A stretch of 29,493 nucleotides of DNA from Ophiothrix spiculata (lineage: Eukaryota; Echinodermata; Ophiuroidea; Amphilepidida; Ophiotrichidae), in NCBI GenBank assembly GCA_000969725.1, contig JXSR01S003785.1. One strand, written 5' to 3'. This document shows, piece by piece, positions 9,501-18,845 of this stretch (its first letter is position 1; each line of letters starts with the position of its first letter). The position numbers and the translations under genes were made by a program. A model generated the notes under the pieces. That model saw only the letters and a program-made list of their open reading frames with translations. It was not told the DNA's origin and made no database searches.

Positions 9501-9692
9501 CCCTGGACAAAATCGAGTCAAAATAGAACAACATTCCTAAGGTGCACATTTGGAACACAATTATAGTACAGTTTTAGTACAAATATAGTACAAATTTGTG
9601 TTCTATAAATGTACTAAAGTTGTACTTAAATGATGTTCCATATGTGCACCTTAGGAATGTTGTACTATTTTTGTACTCGATTTGGTCCAGGG
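9501..9692. mobile_element. Near-perfect hairpin (foldback) element
   Basis: The two halves of this 192-bp stretch are reverse complements with few differences. The left arm begins CCCTGGACAAAATCGAG and contains ACATTCCTAAGGTGCACAT; the right arm read in reverse begins CCCTGGACCAAATCGAG and contains the same core. The centre is built from TAGTACAA/TTGTACTA words. AT flanks both sides (9499-9500 and 9693-9694), so a 2-bp target is possible. It appears to split an older repeat that reads TTTGTTTGTATG then TTAGCTTATAACTCC. Confidence 0.75.
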
Positions 9693-9694
9693 AT

Positions 9695-9870
9695 GTTAGC
9701 TTATAACTCCTGATCCCTTGACCTGATTTGGACCAAACTTGGACCATAAATAGCAATTGCCCCCCTGAGTGTTCTGCGAGGGGAAAATCCGGTCCTTTAA
9801 CCTTGGTCATCAAAGGTCAAAGGTCACCAAAGGTCATTTGAGATTTCCTATGTTTAAGTTTAATCAGCTC
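9695..9870. repeat. Older repeat with AGGTCA half-sites
   Basis: The segment continues from the left flank of the hairpin element (TTAGCTTATAACTCC, then paired GGACCAAACTTGGACC words) and looks like a degraded dispersed repeat. It ends with clustered AAAGGTCA words. No coding potential and no second copy in the window. Confidence 0.4.
9814..9836 (+). promoter_or_regulatory. Three AGGTCA half-sites (DR1 then DR4)
   Basis: AGGTCA occurs at 9814-9819, 9821-9826 and 9831-9836. The first pair is spaced by one base (DR1, the form bound by RXR heterodimers and HNF4) and the second by four (DR4). The half-sites are exact. They sit in repeat-like DNA with no gene nearby, so regulatory use is only a possibility. 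Confidence 0.25.
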
Positions 9871-10103
9871 ATGAATTCAAGAGGAAAAAACTAGGTCAGT
9901 TTATTCTTTATATTATGCACAATTTGTAATTGATGTTCAAATGTAACATCTTCCTTTATTTTAAATCATTTAGTTGTTATTTTGTAAAACTTGAAATCAC
10001 ACTGTTGTTACTGTACACATATTATTCATGTTTTTATTCTGTTCATATACCTTGTTTTGTAAGGTTTTCGAACAATAAATGAAACTTGAAACTTGAAACT
10101 TGT
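9871..10103 (+). mobile_element. 3' end of a retroelement with GAAACTT tail
   Basis: The segment ends AACAATAAATGAAACTTG followed by further GAAACTT units (about 10070-10103). A polyadenylation-like AATAAA just before a short tandem tail is the usual 3' structure of non-LTR elements and their SINEs. No reverse transcriptase is left, so the 5' boundary given is a guess and the family is not assigned. Confidence 0.45.
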
Positions 10104-10164
10104 AAAATTACTATAACAATTATTTTGAGCAAAAATCGTCGTAGGAATTTTGTTATGTGGGCAG

Positions 10165-10300
10165 GGCGCGAAAAAATCTGTTAAATCAGCCAACTTTAGC
10201 TAAAAATTGTTTTATAATATTCAAATTTGCACAAAAATGGCATATTTGACTGAAAATCTGAATTCAATTTCCAGACTCCCGAAATTACCTGGAATTATTT
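10165..10300 (+). repeat. Direct repeat, first unit
   Basis: The unit runs from GGGCGCGAAAAAATCTG-like text through CAACTTTAGCT, TTTGCACAAAAATGGCATA and TTGACTGAAAATC to CCGAAATTACCTGGAATTA. It is followed by further short GGAATT/GAAATT words up to about 10350. The second unit is at 10565-10712. Confidence 0.65.
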
Positions 10301-10564
10301 CAATTCCCCGAAATTGAGTAGAATTTCCCGGAATTTGAGTAATTTCGTGGAAAGTGTAAACACTGAAAATGCTACCCATATTTTGTTCCTGAAAGAATAA
10401 CATGATTTGTGACTGGATTTATCCTTTATTCAAAATACAAAACACTATGATCACATGAATAAAATGCTGTGTGGGTTCCTTCGAGCCATTTTCATTACTA
10501 TGTAAATATTATAACTGGTTCCTTAACCAACTTAGTGCTCTAAATGTGTTATTTCTGAATGCTT

Positions 10565-10712
10565 AGGGCGCGAAAAAATCTGTAAAATCAGACAACTTTA
10601 GCTGAAAATTGTTTTAAAATATTGAAATTTGCACAAAATGGCATATTTGACTGAAAATCAGAATAATATATTCATTTTTCAGATTCCCGAAATTACCTGG
10701 AATTATTTATAA
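10565..10712 (+). repeat. Direct repeat, second unit
   Basis: This is the partner of 10165-10300, in the same order and orientation and with a small insertion after GACTGAAAATC. The units are about 400 bp apart. No open frame spans either. They may be two copies of one short element or a local duplication. Confidence 0.65.
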
Positions 10713-11149
10713 TATATTTTTTCCAAGTAACCCTAGTTCAAATGTTTTGTAATGTATAACAATGCATTTTGAAAATCATTTTGTTAACCCGTTTCTGATT
10801 CTATACATTTGAATCAATTGCACAGATAATCGAGTGTTACTTGAGAACTTGCGACCCGTAACAATTGAGGACTCTAGAACCAGATGGGGGTTAAGTCACA
10901 TTGAGTACAAACTGAGAAAATGGCACAAACATCATATCATTTGTGTTGTCTTGAATGGTATTGCTGTATCTCGCAGTGACTCTTACACATGCTCTGATCA
11001 TCCAATTACTACAAAACTTGTACAGAATTATTTTTGCATTCCTTTTACTCGTAGAAGACGATAGGCTATCACCTATTATTTTTGACGGGTGTCGTTTGTG
11101 AACTAAACCCTTTATCTATTAAAAAGATACCATATTTATTTTACAACAG
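10713..11149. other. No recognised content; one orphan 76-codon frame
   Basis: A plus-strand frame at 10834-11064 encodes 76 residues (start MLLENLRPVTIEDSRTRWG, end FTRRRR). I do not recognise it, it has no second copy in the window to test conservation, and its length is within chance for this composition. The rest is AT-rich spacer. Confidence 0.3.
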
Positions 11150-11590
11150 GTTTAAACTACATGTAAGGTATTGATAGAATGTAGGTATTATTAATATAAT
11201 CAGATTTGTAGCAAATCACGAGCACACAAATCAAAAAACATATTTAAAATATTTTGGATGGTAAAAAAATCGCTAGTAGTCTACGGTTTGTTGATTTCAC
11301 GATGTAGGATGCTTTGATTTCAGAATCCAAGGTGATTGATCGAACTCATTTTGCAACTAACTAGTTCTTGTTCGCAACATTTTAATTGTATAATACGAGA
11401 GTGCAAAATGGATTGGTGCGTTTACGTACCCATTTACAGTATCAAATTGCGAAAATATTTTTTAAATTTTTACCTGATGCTCTTTAACTTAGTTTCTATC
11501 TAAGGTCTTGTAAGCATGCTTTATTCCCGGGATGGAAGAAATATGGGACTCGCTAAAAGCCTGGGTTGGGGGTTGCACATTGCCATGTCT
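11150..11590 (+). repeat. Block F, diverged isolated copy
   Basis: The order of landmarks is that of block F: a GGTATTNATTAATA stretch, AAATATTTTGGATGGTAAAAAAATCG, ACGGTTTGTTGATTTC, CAGTATCAAATTGCGA, then GTAAGCATGCTTTATTCCC and ATATGGGACTCGC. It ends in GGGTTGGGGGTTGCACATT, which resembles the F-to-D junction at 18830-18850. The duplicated unit may once have extended here as well. Confidence 0.55.
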
Positions 11591-11849
11591 CGGAGGATAT
11601 CGACTGCCACCCGATACAACCCTCTTTAAATATGTTTAACGCTAAGCTGACACCCAATGATCCCGTTTTTGACACCCTCTAAACCCTATTTTTTCTCTTA
11701 AATCTCACACTTAAATGACGCTCTATTTTTCCCTCGGCCTTCTATTGCTCATTCCTGCCAGGATTTACAATTTCGACGGAAAAAATACTTATCCTTATTT
11801 CAATACCTGTAATTTTGCTGGGAGACGTGGATTTCAGTGAAAGCTAATC
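11591..11849. other. No recognised content
   Basis: This short spacer lies between the diverged F copy and block A of copy II. It carries no frame and no repeat that I can align elsewhere in the window. Confidence 0.35.
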
Positions 11850-12419
11850 ACCTATCATCACACTCAAAGACCCGTATTTTTTATTGTCACACTGAATGAC
11901 CTCCTTTTTTGACAGAAATCCTACGTTGGATGTCCCTTGATTTGCCGCTGAGGTTCATATATACTCGCACATGTGTTCAACTGATAGTGTTAATACTAAC
12001 ATGAATATTACGTAAATATCACCAGGTATATATAGATACTAGATAATTATCACGGAGAATAGGTGAATTACATACTAAAAGTATTAAAGCCCTTAACTGT
12101 TTAATCTAAATTGCCTTCTTAACATGCTCTAGTATTGACAAACTTGTTGAATAATGTACCAGGCAGTAAGTTGTTTATTATACATTTTCGTTCGAGGTAT
12201 ACTCGTGCATCATTTTACTATTTGTATTTCACTGAATTTTGTCACTAATCATATTGAATGATAAGTCAATAATTTATCTTTGAATTATTTCTTTGATTTG
12301 TGTTGCGTGCGATATTGACACCTGTGTTGCCGGGACTTTCCTACACCCTCTTCATTTCATTGATAAAATAGATTGTAAGCTTTTCAAAAATTCAAATTTA
12401 TATAACTCAAAATAGTTAA

Positions 12420-13008
12420 GGGGTTTTCTCTAAGATACAAATACTCCATTTATTTTCTTGAAAATTTAGTATTTGGTAGATTTACTTGTTCTGATAACGA
12501 ATCTAAAATAAAAAGTATAGGTCACCGTGCTCGTTTTTGAGATACAGGCATTTCAAAAAGTACATATTTTCCCAAAAAATCACCCGATTAACCATACAAA
12601 GTATAGGGAAAACTCCAAAATGTCGATCATTATGTGCTTGTAAAATAGTAAATCCTCCATTTATTTTTTTAAATTTCACATATGTTAAAGCATTTTTTGC
12701 GCTCTTCAAAATACTGAAATAAAAAAAATATGGTCACCGGGTTAGTTTTCAAGAAAAACGACTAAAACTGGCATTTTTAAATAAAATTTGATTACTTTGA
12801 TGGCACATCTGCGTCTGCATAATTTCCCGCGTATATATTACGGCGCTATGCGGCGCGTGATAAACCAAACGCGTTATTAAAGCATGCGTTTAGTGTCCAT
12901 TGAATTTGCGCACGCAAAAAGGATGCAAACATTTTTTTGATTTTTTACTTTTTATGAAAAAAATCGTTATCCCGCAGTCGTAAGCAACTGCATCTCAGAG
13001 AAAACCCC
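12420..13008. mobile_element. TTAA-target MITE, piggyBac-like
   Basis: The 589-bp element is flanked by TTAA at 12416-12419 and 13009-13012; copy I keeps the empty site with one TTAA at 1034-1037. The ends are inverted: GGGGTTTTCTCTAAGAT on the left and, in reverse, GGGGTTTTCTCTGAGAT on the right, 17 bp with one mismatch. The TTAA duplication points to piggyBac or another TTAA-cutting group such as Kolobok. Small frames on both strands at 12503-12722 overlap each other and do not resemble a transposase, so the element is non-autonomous. Confidence 0.88.
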
Positions 13009-13331
13009 TTAAATGAAAGGTACTCCATTGAACAAATTTTATATCTCACTGCCTAGCTGATAGACATTCTTCATACACAAAAAGCATTTATTGAATTTTA
13101 TAAAAATGTGTTTCTCTCTAAATGCAGTCCTTCTATTTCATACACATACATGGCATACTTATATTAAGAGATAAAAATATTTTCTCACCAATACATCTTT
13201 TTGATGATGCAAAGTGGGGTTAATTACCGATTTAAAATGAAGTGCACGTTGTCGTATGAATCGTATTTGACAAGTCATTACTTTCTCAAAGTAAACTTTT
13301 TACTTCATACTCATACACACCATACTCATAT

Positions 13332-13395
13332 TAACATAACATAACATAACAATAGGCATTTATAGAGCGCCTTTTCCAGTGGGTACAAAGCGCTG
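13332..13395 (-). mobile_element. LINE/SINE 3' tail fragment
   Basis: On the minus strand this reads CAGCGCTTTGTACCCAC, then AAAAGGCGCTCTATAAATGC, then TTATG units. The GGCGCT-TATAAATG core matches the 3' end of the CR1/L2 LINE at about 8537-8556, so it is a severely 5'-truncated relative or a SINE that uses the same tail. Copy I lacks it (the empty region is near 1365-1372). Confidence 0.65.
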
Positions 13396-13478
13396 TAGGA
13401 GATACAAATAATTTCTCTTCTATGCACTTTTTGTTGATGTAAAGTGGGGCTTATTACCAATTTAAAATGAAGCAACTC

Positions 13479-13674
13479 TAAAACCATCAGGAATCACTGA
13501 GATACTTAATCTTTTGTGTGGAAAAGTTAAGGAATTGCTAACAATGCATTAATTTATAGGTAGAATCAATGCGTGGCTCTGATGACTATTAATTTCATTA
13601 TGTCCCCATTGTCCTACATCATAAATAAAAACTGAGGTGACATTAACAGAAGTAGACACAGACTACGTGGACAA
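13479..13674 (-). repeat. Block C segment, inverted in copy II
   Basis: This segment of about 196 bp is the reverse complement of 2057-2221 plus the adjoining TAGTCTGTNTCTACTTCTGTTAA piece that precedes C in copy IV (28725-28750). Both flanks remain in direct orientation with copy I. The inverted form has no TTAA-target insertion, unlike copy I. Confidence 0.7.
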
Positions 13675-13914
13675 GTTAAAAAAGTTACACGAAGGGACAA
13701 AATCACACCATTATGTGATTTTCTAGTAATACTAACAGATAGATATTCGTTAATGTATAAATAACCACACTTACCCTTTGAATGTTGAAAGTGTGTATCA
13801 CATCCAAATGTAAATGTCAAATCCATTAATTTCACAAACTGATCTGTTACCAGTCGTCATTACGGGTACTTTTATTGTTCTCTGTGATTGAAATGTAACA
13901 ACAAACTGTATTTT
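13675..13914 (+). repeat. Block C, copy II, right part
   Basis: This matches about 2235-2410 of copy I in the same orientation (AAAATCACACCATTATGTGATTTTCTAGTAATACT and CACATCCAAATGTAAATGTC words). The last 40 bp or so are unassigned. Confidence 0.6.
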
Positions 13915-14110
13915 GAAGTTTAACGACATGCAGCTAAAACTTACATGACGTGTTACTTTTACCATTTTCCTTCTTAAGCAAAAACACCAATAGCATGTTT
14001 TTCTTTGGAAATCGCAACTTTCAGATTATCATATTTGATAACGTCATGTATACGTAACGCCTAGTACTACATGACAACACTTTATGGGTAGCAAAGTAAA
14101 CGTTATAAGA
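13915..14110 (+). mobile_element. Fragment of the second TTAA-target family
   Basis: The shared internal landmarks of the family are visible: ACATGCAGCTAAAACTTACATGAC, CCTTCTTAAGCAAAAACACC, and ACGTCATGTATACGTAACGCC at about 14041-14061. They compare with ACGTCATAATTACGTAACGCC near 1887-1907 and ATGATTACGTAACGCC near 17291. Both ends appear to be missing. Confidence 0.5.
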
Positions 14111-14444
14111 GGGTGATAGCACCAGTTGACAAAGTTATAGAATTTTTATAAATCTGTAATTGCATCTTTCAAACACTAAATGACTGTATCTCTTGGACAA
14201 ACAGTTAATGTGAATACAAACTATCAGACAATAAAGCTGAAATATGCTACTACACATTAATAACAAAAAAAATGGAAATTATGAAACCTTTCATATTTTT
14301 ATATTTTTTTTCTTTTTTGAAAATCATTTACATCCGAAAGAATTTTGAAACCGGTGTTTGTAATGTTAATATTTAAATTCATTTTTGGAACAATTCAAGT
14401 CTATAAAGAAAAAGTGGAGACGTTATTTACTCATCCATTAGAAG
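14111..14444. other. No recognised content
   Basis: This is AT-rich spacer with T-rich runs near 14300-14330. I find no frame and no confident match elsewhere. Confidence 0.35.
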
Positions 14445-14700
14445 CATTCTCACAGGGAATATCAAATTCTATCAGGCACAAACGGCCAAAAGTATTAATC
14501 TAATCTCATTTCTACATGTATTAAGACAGATTATAAGAAACACTTTAGCCGTGTTAAACATCTTTTAAAGTTCACCAACACCACTGTAACTTGTAAGCGT
14601 ATATAAAACGGGTTTTTGGTTCTATTAATGGTATTAAATATTTTTTCGAGAGGGGTTGAGAGCCACAAGGCAACAACCCCTAGAACAAAAGAAGGAGTAG
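14445..14700 (+). repeat. Block D, copy II (truncated)
   Basis: Landmarks shared with 3600-3870 are CAGGGAATATCAAATTCTATCAGGCAC, TTATAAGAAACACTTTAGCCGTG, TTTTAAAGTTCACCAACACCACT and GTTGAGAGCCACAAGG. The copy stops after AACAACCCCTAGAACAAAAG, and the segment that follows is unrelated to copies I and III. Confidence 0.65.
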
Positions 14701-15105
14701 TGCTAACCCACACATATTTTCTGACCATCTTTGTTCTGGTTTTGAAACAGAAGCATTTAAAACAAGTTATTACATCATTTTTCAATTAATTTTGGGCAAA
14801 ACAGATATCTCTTGTTCAGTTTAATTATCACCATATTGTATACTATTTTCAAAAAATCATTGTATGTCTAAGATCTAACCAAAAGTCTAAGGGTGGCTTA
14901 AAAATCAGATACTATGACTTAGCACTATATTGCCCCTGGATTCATATTCAGCGCCGTAGATCATTTAGAAACACTTCTGGAATCACTGAATTCATAGTTC
15001 TTGCATCATGCACTTTTAAATCTGGCATTTTGAAAAAAGAACAAACTTTGGCATCTAATGTTTCTAGAAACTTAGAACTTTAATGTGCAAGATTAGTGCA
15101 TAATG
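14701..15105. other. Private segment replacing part of D/E in copy II
   Basis: These 400 bp or so take the place of sequence equivalent to about 3862-4730 of copy I. I see no TIRs, no tail and no frame of note. It could be an insertion accompanied by deletion. The GTGCAAGATTAGTGCATAA and TTGCATCATGCAC words near its right end are loosely inverted. Confidence 0.35.
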
Positions 15106-16588
15106 TCGTGCTGGTTTTTAATTCGGTAAACGCAAGAAAATTCGATCACACCCAAGCGGTATGATGGTTGTTTTTGAGAAGCTCTTCGAGTGGTATGCAG
15201 ATTTCTTGAATGAGGTTGTGTTCAATTTTAATTCAAGAGCCGCGTATCAGGTTTGGTTTTTCCAGGTCCTTTGATAAAAATACGACGATAAAGGAACCAT
15301 CGCCAGGCAATATTGCGTGCAGTTTTAACGAGCATGTACACTCTTAATTTTTTTACTCTGTTGAGTAAAAACTTACTCAACGGTCACAGCTCATTGCTGA
15401 GTAAAATCTTACTCAACATTGAGTGAAATTTTGCTCAGTTGAGTCAATACTACTCAACGTTGAGCACATCTTACTCAATGTAGAGTAAAGTTTTCCCAAC
15501 GTTGAGTAGGATTTTACTCAACAAAATGAGCTGTGACCGTTGAGTAAATTTTCACTCAACAAGAGTAAAACATTTTAAAGAGTGTAACGACATTGATGCG
15601 ACGTTGGCTTGTGAATTTATTTAAAGAGTTACGGATGTTATCGTTATTCGTTCTCTGCCGTCGATAGACATCGATCAAGGTCGTTTCCACTTGTCAGCGA
15701 ACCATGCTTTTCAATTTTCTTTATCTACTGGAATGAATACTCTATCTGTTCATTCCATATCTGAGACCATACGCAAATAAGACGAAGATGCAATATGCAT
15801 TTCAAAACCAAGGAGTATAATTGTAAATAAACACCAGCTTCACCATTTTTAGAATTCAAGAAATGACGCATATTGGAATCAGGACACTATTATCATAAGT
15901 CCGATCATTCTTTTTGAGTTTGATACCATGAATCCTCTTTCTATATACTAAATCTTCAGAGACAGAAAAGCCAAACTGTTACCCTTGATAAACTATGTGA
16001 GACTTGCAGAGCACCAGGCAGATTTTGATACCCTATATTGCAAGTCTTGGATGATAACCGAGTCAAAATACCCAGTTAAGAAAAAAAAATGACGTCGTGA
16101 AAATAACAAAATCATGGCAGCAAAATAGTCTAGCTCAAACACAAACGCAGTTTAAACTATAGAGTTACAAATTTATAACCAATGAAAATAATATCATCGA
16201 ATTAACAATAAATGTAATAAAAACTCTAATGCACGATAAAACAATAAAAGTTGCAAATTGCACTAAGCAATGACATGTATCAATAATAATATCTCCAAAA
16301 AGCTATTTTTTATCATGATTGTATAACGGATCGATGCACATTTTTATTAAATACAGAATTTCAGTATTTTAAATTTTTATTTGATGTTGCCACAAGAAAG
16401 ATAAGAAACGATTTTAATTCACAATTAATATACCCCATCACGAAATCACGAAAGCGCACCTGAATCCTTCAAATACTTCCTATCACTTTAACGGCTTATG
16501 ATTTTAACCGACTTTGCCATTGTACAATGAAATGATTTATCAATTGATAATTCATTTAATGATGAAAGATACTTTCTATCACATTGTT
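15106..16588 (+). repeat. Block E, copy II
   Basis: This matches copy I from about 4737 to 6405 except for an internal deletion (joint near 15235-15245) that removes the left inverted arm. It carries a private TA-target palindromic element at 15339-15584. After TTTCTATCACATTGTTCTTA it continues into block J as copy III does. Confidence 0.8.
15339..15584. mobile_element. Nested-palindrome element, TA target
   Basis: The 246-bp element is flanked by TA at 15337-15338 and 15585-15586. Two empty sites exist, in copy I (TA at 5388-5389) and copy III (TA at 20755-20756). The ends are inverted: CACTCTTAATTTTTTTACTC and, in reverse, CACTCTTTAAAATGTTTTAC. The arms stay complementary through TACTCAACGGTCACAGCTCAT. 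The interior is a series of GTTGAGTAAAA / TTTTACTCAAC palindromes. A TA target fits Tc1/mariner-type MITEs. No coding capacity. Confidence 0.85.
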
Positions 16589-17069
16589 CTTACTTGAAAA
16601 TCGCTGTTAAGGCACGTTCCATTTCAACAGATTAATGAAAGAATAACATGCTTAAATCTTCATTCAAAAGACAAAATACTACAATAACATGATTAACAAT
16701 GCTGTGTCTGTTACTTTGAATTCATTTTCATTACTATAAGTAACCGTCCTACCAAACAAGCCGTAAATGCACCCTCTTGTCATTTTCATTTTTTTTTTCA
16801 AGACCATGCTATAAGGAATAAAATGAAACTTCAATGTACATGATGTACTTCACTCGATTTCCAGAAGTCAAGTTATGGTCCGTCAAAGGTTGTCAGTGGA
16901 AAATGTATAAGTGAGATAACATGACAACATCGAAAATTCAAACGCAGTTTTATTAACATAACTACACATTCGCATTCATTTAAAAATCATCTTGTTTAGT
17001 TTTCGTCAAGGGAACCCAATTTGGTACCAAATATTAGTAAGCTAAAGGAAGCTTATATTCAACTGGTGA
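16589..17069 (+). repeat. Block J, copy II, with right inverted arm
   Basis: This matches 21750-22222 of copy III and is missing in copy I. It contains the right inverted arm (about 16740-16913), the reverse complement of 5111-5277 and 20514-20683. The left arm is deleted in this copy. Confidence 0.75.
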
Positions 17070-17523
17070 AATCCCGGAAATTTTAAAGTCGCCATTTTGA
17101 AAAAATTATGCATGCTATAAGACCCAAACGTACAAGACATGTTAGAATCATCATTTCGCTTCTTAATTAGCAAACAATCCGACGAAAATCCGTTATTTAG
17201 AACTTTTATAGTAAAATTTTGATTCCGGTAGTCTTTTTGCCATAATGCAATTTTGTCTGATATTCAAATCCGAAAGTACTTTATGACGTCATGATTACGT
17301 AACGCCTTGGCCGATTTTAATGATCTTGGTATCGTTGGATAGGGGGTCCTACCTATCTATTAATAGCAAAACCAAGTTCATAGGGGGTTCCGTTTCAAAA
17401 CATATATATATATATATATATATTTGTTTTTTTTGTTGTTTTTTTTTGGGGGGGGCTGCAACAACCCCCCACCCCCACCCCTTCGGTGGACGTGTTACAA
17501 AAACTAGCTTAGGAGGATAAGGG
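17070..17523. mobile_element. TTAA-target element, second copy
   Basis: The right end is clear: AGGAGGATAAGGG followed by TTAA at 17524-17527. Its reverse complement matches the left end of the element at 1477. Inside are TCCGACGAAAATCC, ATGATTACGTAACGCC and TTTTAATGATCTTGGTATCG, each with a counterpart between 1810 and 1935. The left end is not clear (about 17059-17085). A TA repeat, a T run, a G run and a C-rich stretch lie between 17401 and 17485. Copy III lacks it and has a SINE nearby instead. Confidence 0.6.
17401..17424. repeat. (TA)n microsatellite
   Basis: About 12 TA units are followed by T-rich and G-rich homopolymer runs to 17457. The length is likely variable. Confidence 0.85.
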
Positions 17524-18424
17524 TTAATCTTAACGTAGTGTTTGTAAAATAGCCAAACACCTAAAAATTAATGACTCTAAAGAGGCAGACTGGGTAATTG
17601 AAAAAGTAGTCGACCTGCTGATTGACAGAGACTTATACCCTTGAACTAAACATATTATATGCTACAGACAACATCGTAAGCTTTATAATCATATTTATGC
17701 TGGGCATCATTCATTCGTATATCTTTGATACATTGATGAAATGAAGGTATTTAACTAATCCGAAACGAGATTTGTAACATATGGTGAAAGAAGATATTGA
17801 AATTTGTTTTTGATTAATTGTTAATAGAAAATCGCCAAAGATCTAAGATTCGTTAAATTGTTATTGGGCTTCAATAGTGACAAAGATGTTTGAACATGTT
17901 ACTTTTGCTACTTGTAACTAACTTATTCAAAAATGTTAGCGGAATTTTGATTATACGTAGTGCAAATAATGTATGTTTACGGTTATTCTTTAATTTTCTA
18001 TCAGAGGTTACTTAATAGGATTTCTAGCTAATGTCTTGTAAGTATACCATACCCCTGAAGAAATATGGTAACTCATTCCTAACAGAAATAGGACGGTAAT
18101 GAAATCTGATTCAAAGTATAATCATTAAAGACATCAACTCCAGCTTTGTCAGACATGCCAATAGCGGTATTCTTAACCCATCTGTCTTGTATTAATTTAA
18201 GTCTTGTAAGCACGCGTCTCTCTTAGGCTTGTACGCAATTTTGACGTAATTATCATATATATATTCACTCTATAAATAATGCTACTTTGGATTTCTATAT
18301 ATCTAATTAACCAGTATTATATATATTATATATTCGTAAAGTGCCTCAACCTGACAATATTACACATACGCAAAATGTAATAAAGGTATCACGAGTATCT
18401 TTACAACAGATTGGTAAGAATATG
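17524..18424 (+). repeat. J/F connecting region and first F unit, copy II
   Basis: This matches copy III at about 22455-22800, 22800-23047 plus 24854-25340. It includes an F-like unit (about 17690-18110) with TGATGAAATGAAGGTATTTAA, ATCGCCAAAGATCTAAGATTCG and GTCTTGTAAG. The word TTGTAACTAACTTATTC near 17924-17940 is the empty site of the RTE LINE in copy III. A TAA at about 17572-17578 is the empty site of the MITE at 22519-22664. Confidence 0.75.
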
Positions 18425-18845
18425 CTGGCTAAGAGTATGCTGGCCATTTATGCTGGTGACACAATCGTATGCTTCAATGCATCATATTTTCATCAATCAT
18501 TTGCAACTTGTAACTCAGATACACTTATGAAATGCAATGCAGGTATCTAATTGATTTAAAAAATGTGATTTGTGACATATGGTGGACTACGAGCATACAA
18601 ATAATAAAATATTGAAAAATATTTTGAATGATAAAAATGTCGCCAATAATTTACGGTTTCAGAATGAGTAACAAATGTGATTGAGAAAGCAGATACGCTA
18701 TTTTGGGCCCCATCATAGTATCAAGGTGTGAGTATACATTATTTAAATTTTCAGCTAAGGATAGTTAATTAGATTTCTAATTTCTGGTAAGCATGCTTCC
18801 CTCCCTGGCAGATATATGGGACTAGCCCACAGCAACAGGGGTTGG
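18425..18845 (+). repeat. Second F unit, copy II
   Basis: This resembles 6425-7440 and 25340-26110 but has none of their insertions. It lacks the ACTAGT site because of a small deletion near 18690. It ends in GGGACTAGCCCACAGCAACAGGGGTTGG, where it joins block D of copy III. The arrangement of two diverged F units in a row is repeated in copy III. Confidence 0.7.

Larger units (their letters stand above)
11850..13478 (+). repeat. Block A, copy II
   Basis: This matches 185-1475 of copy I. Compared with copy I it lacks about 300-590, and it contains two insertions: a TTAA-target MITE (12420-13008) and a short LINE or SINE 3' tail (13332-13395). At its right edge the copy runs directly into an inverted piece of block C. 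Confidence 0.75.

Noticed and set aside
10834-11064. Possible small gene of 76 codons
   Set aside because: No recognisable domain, no second copy to test, and length within chance expectation.
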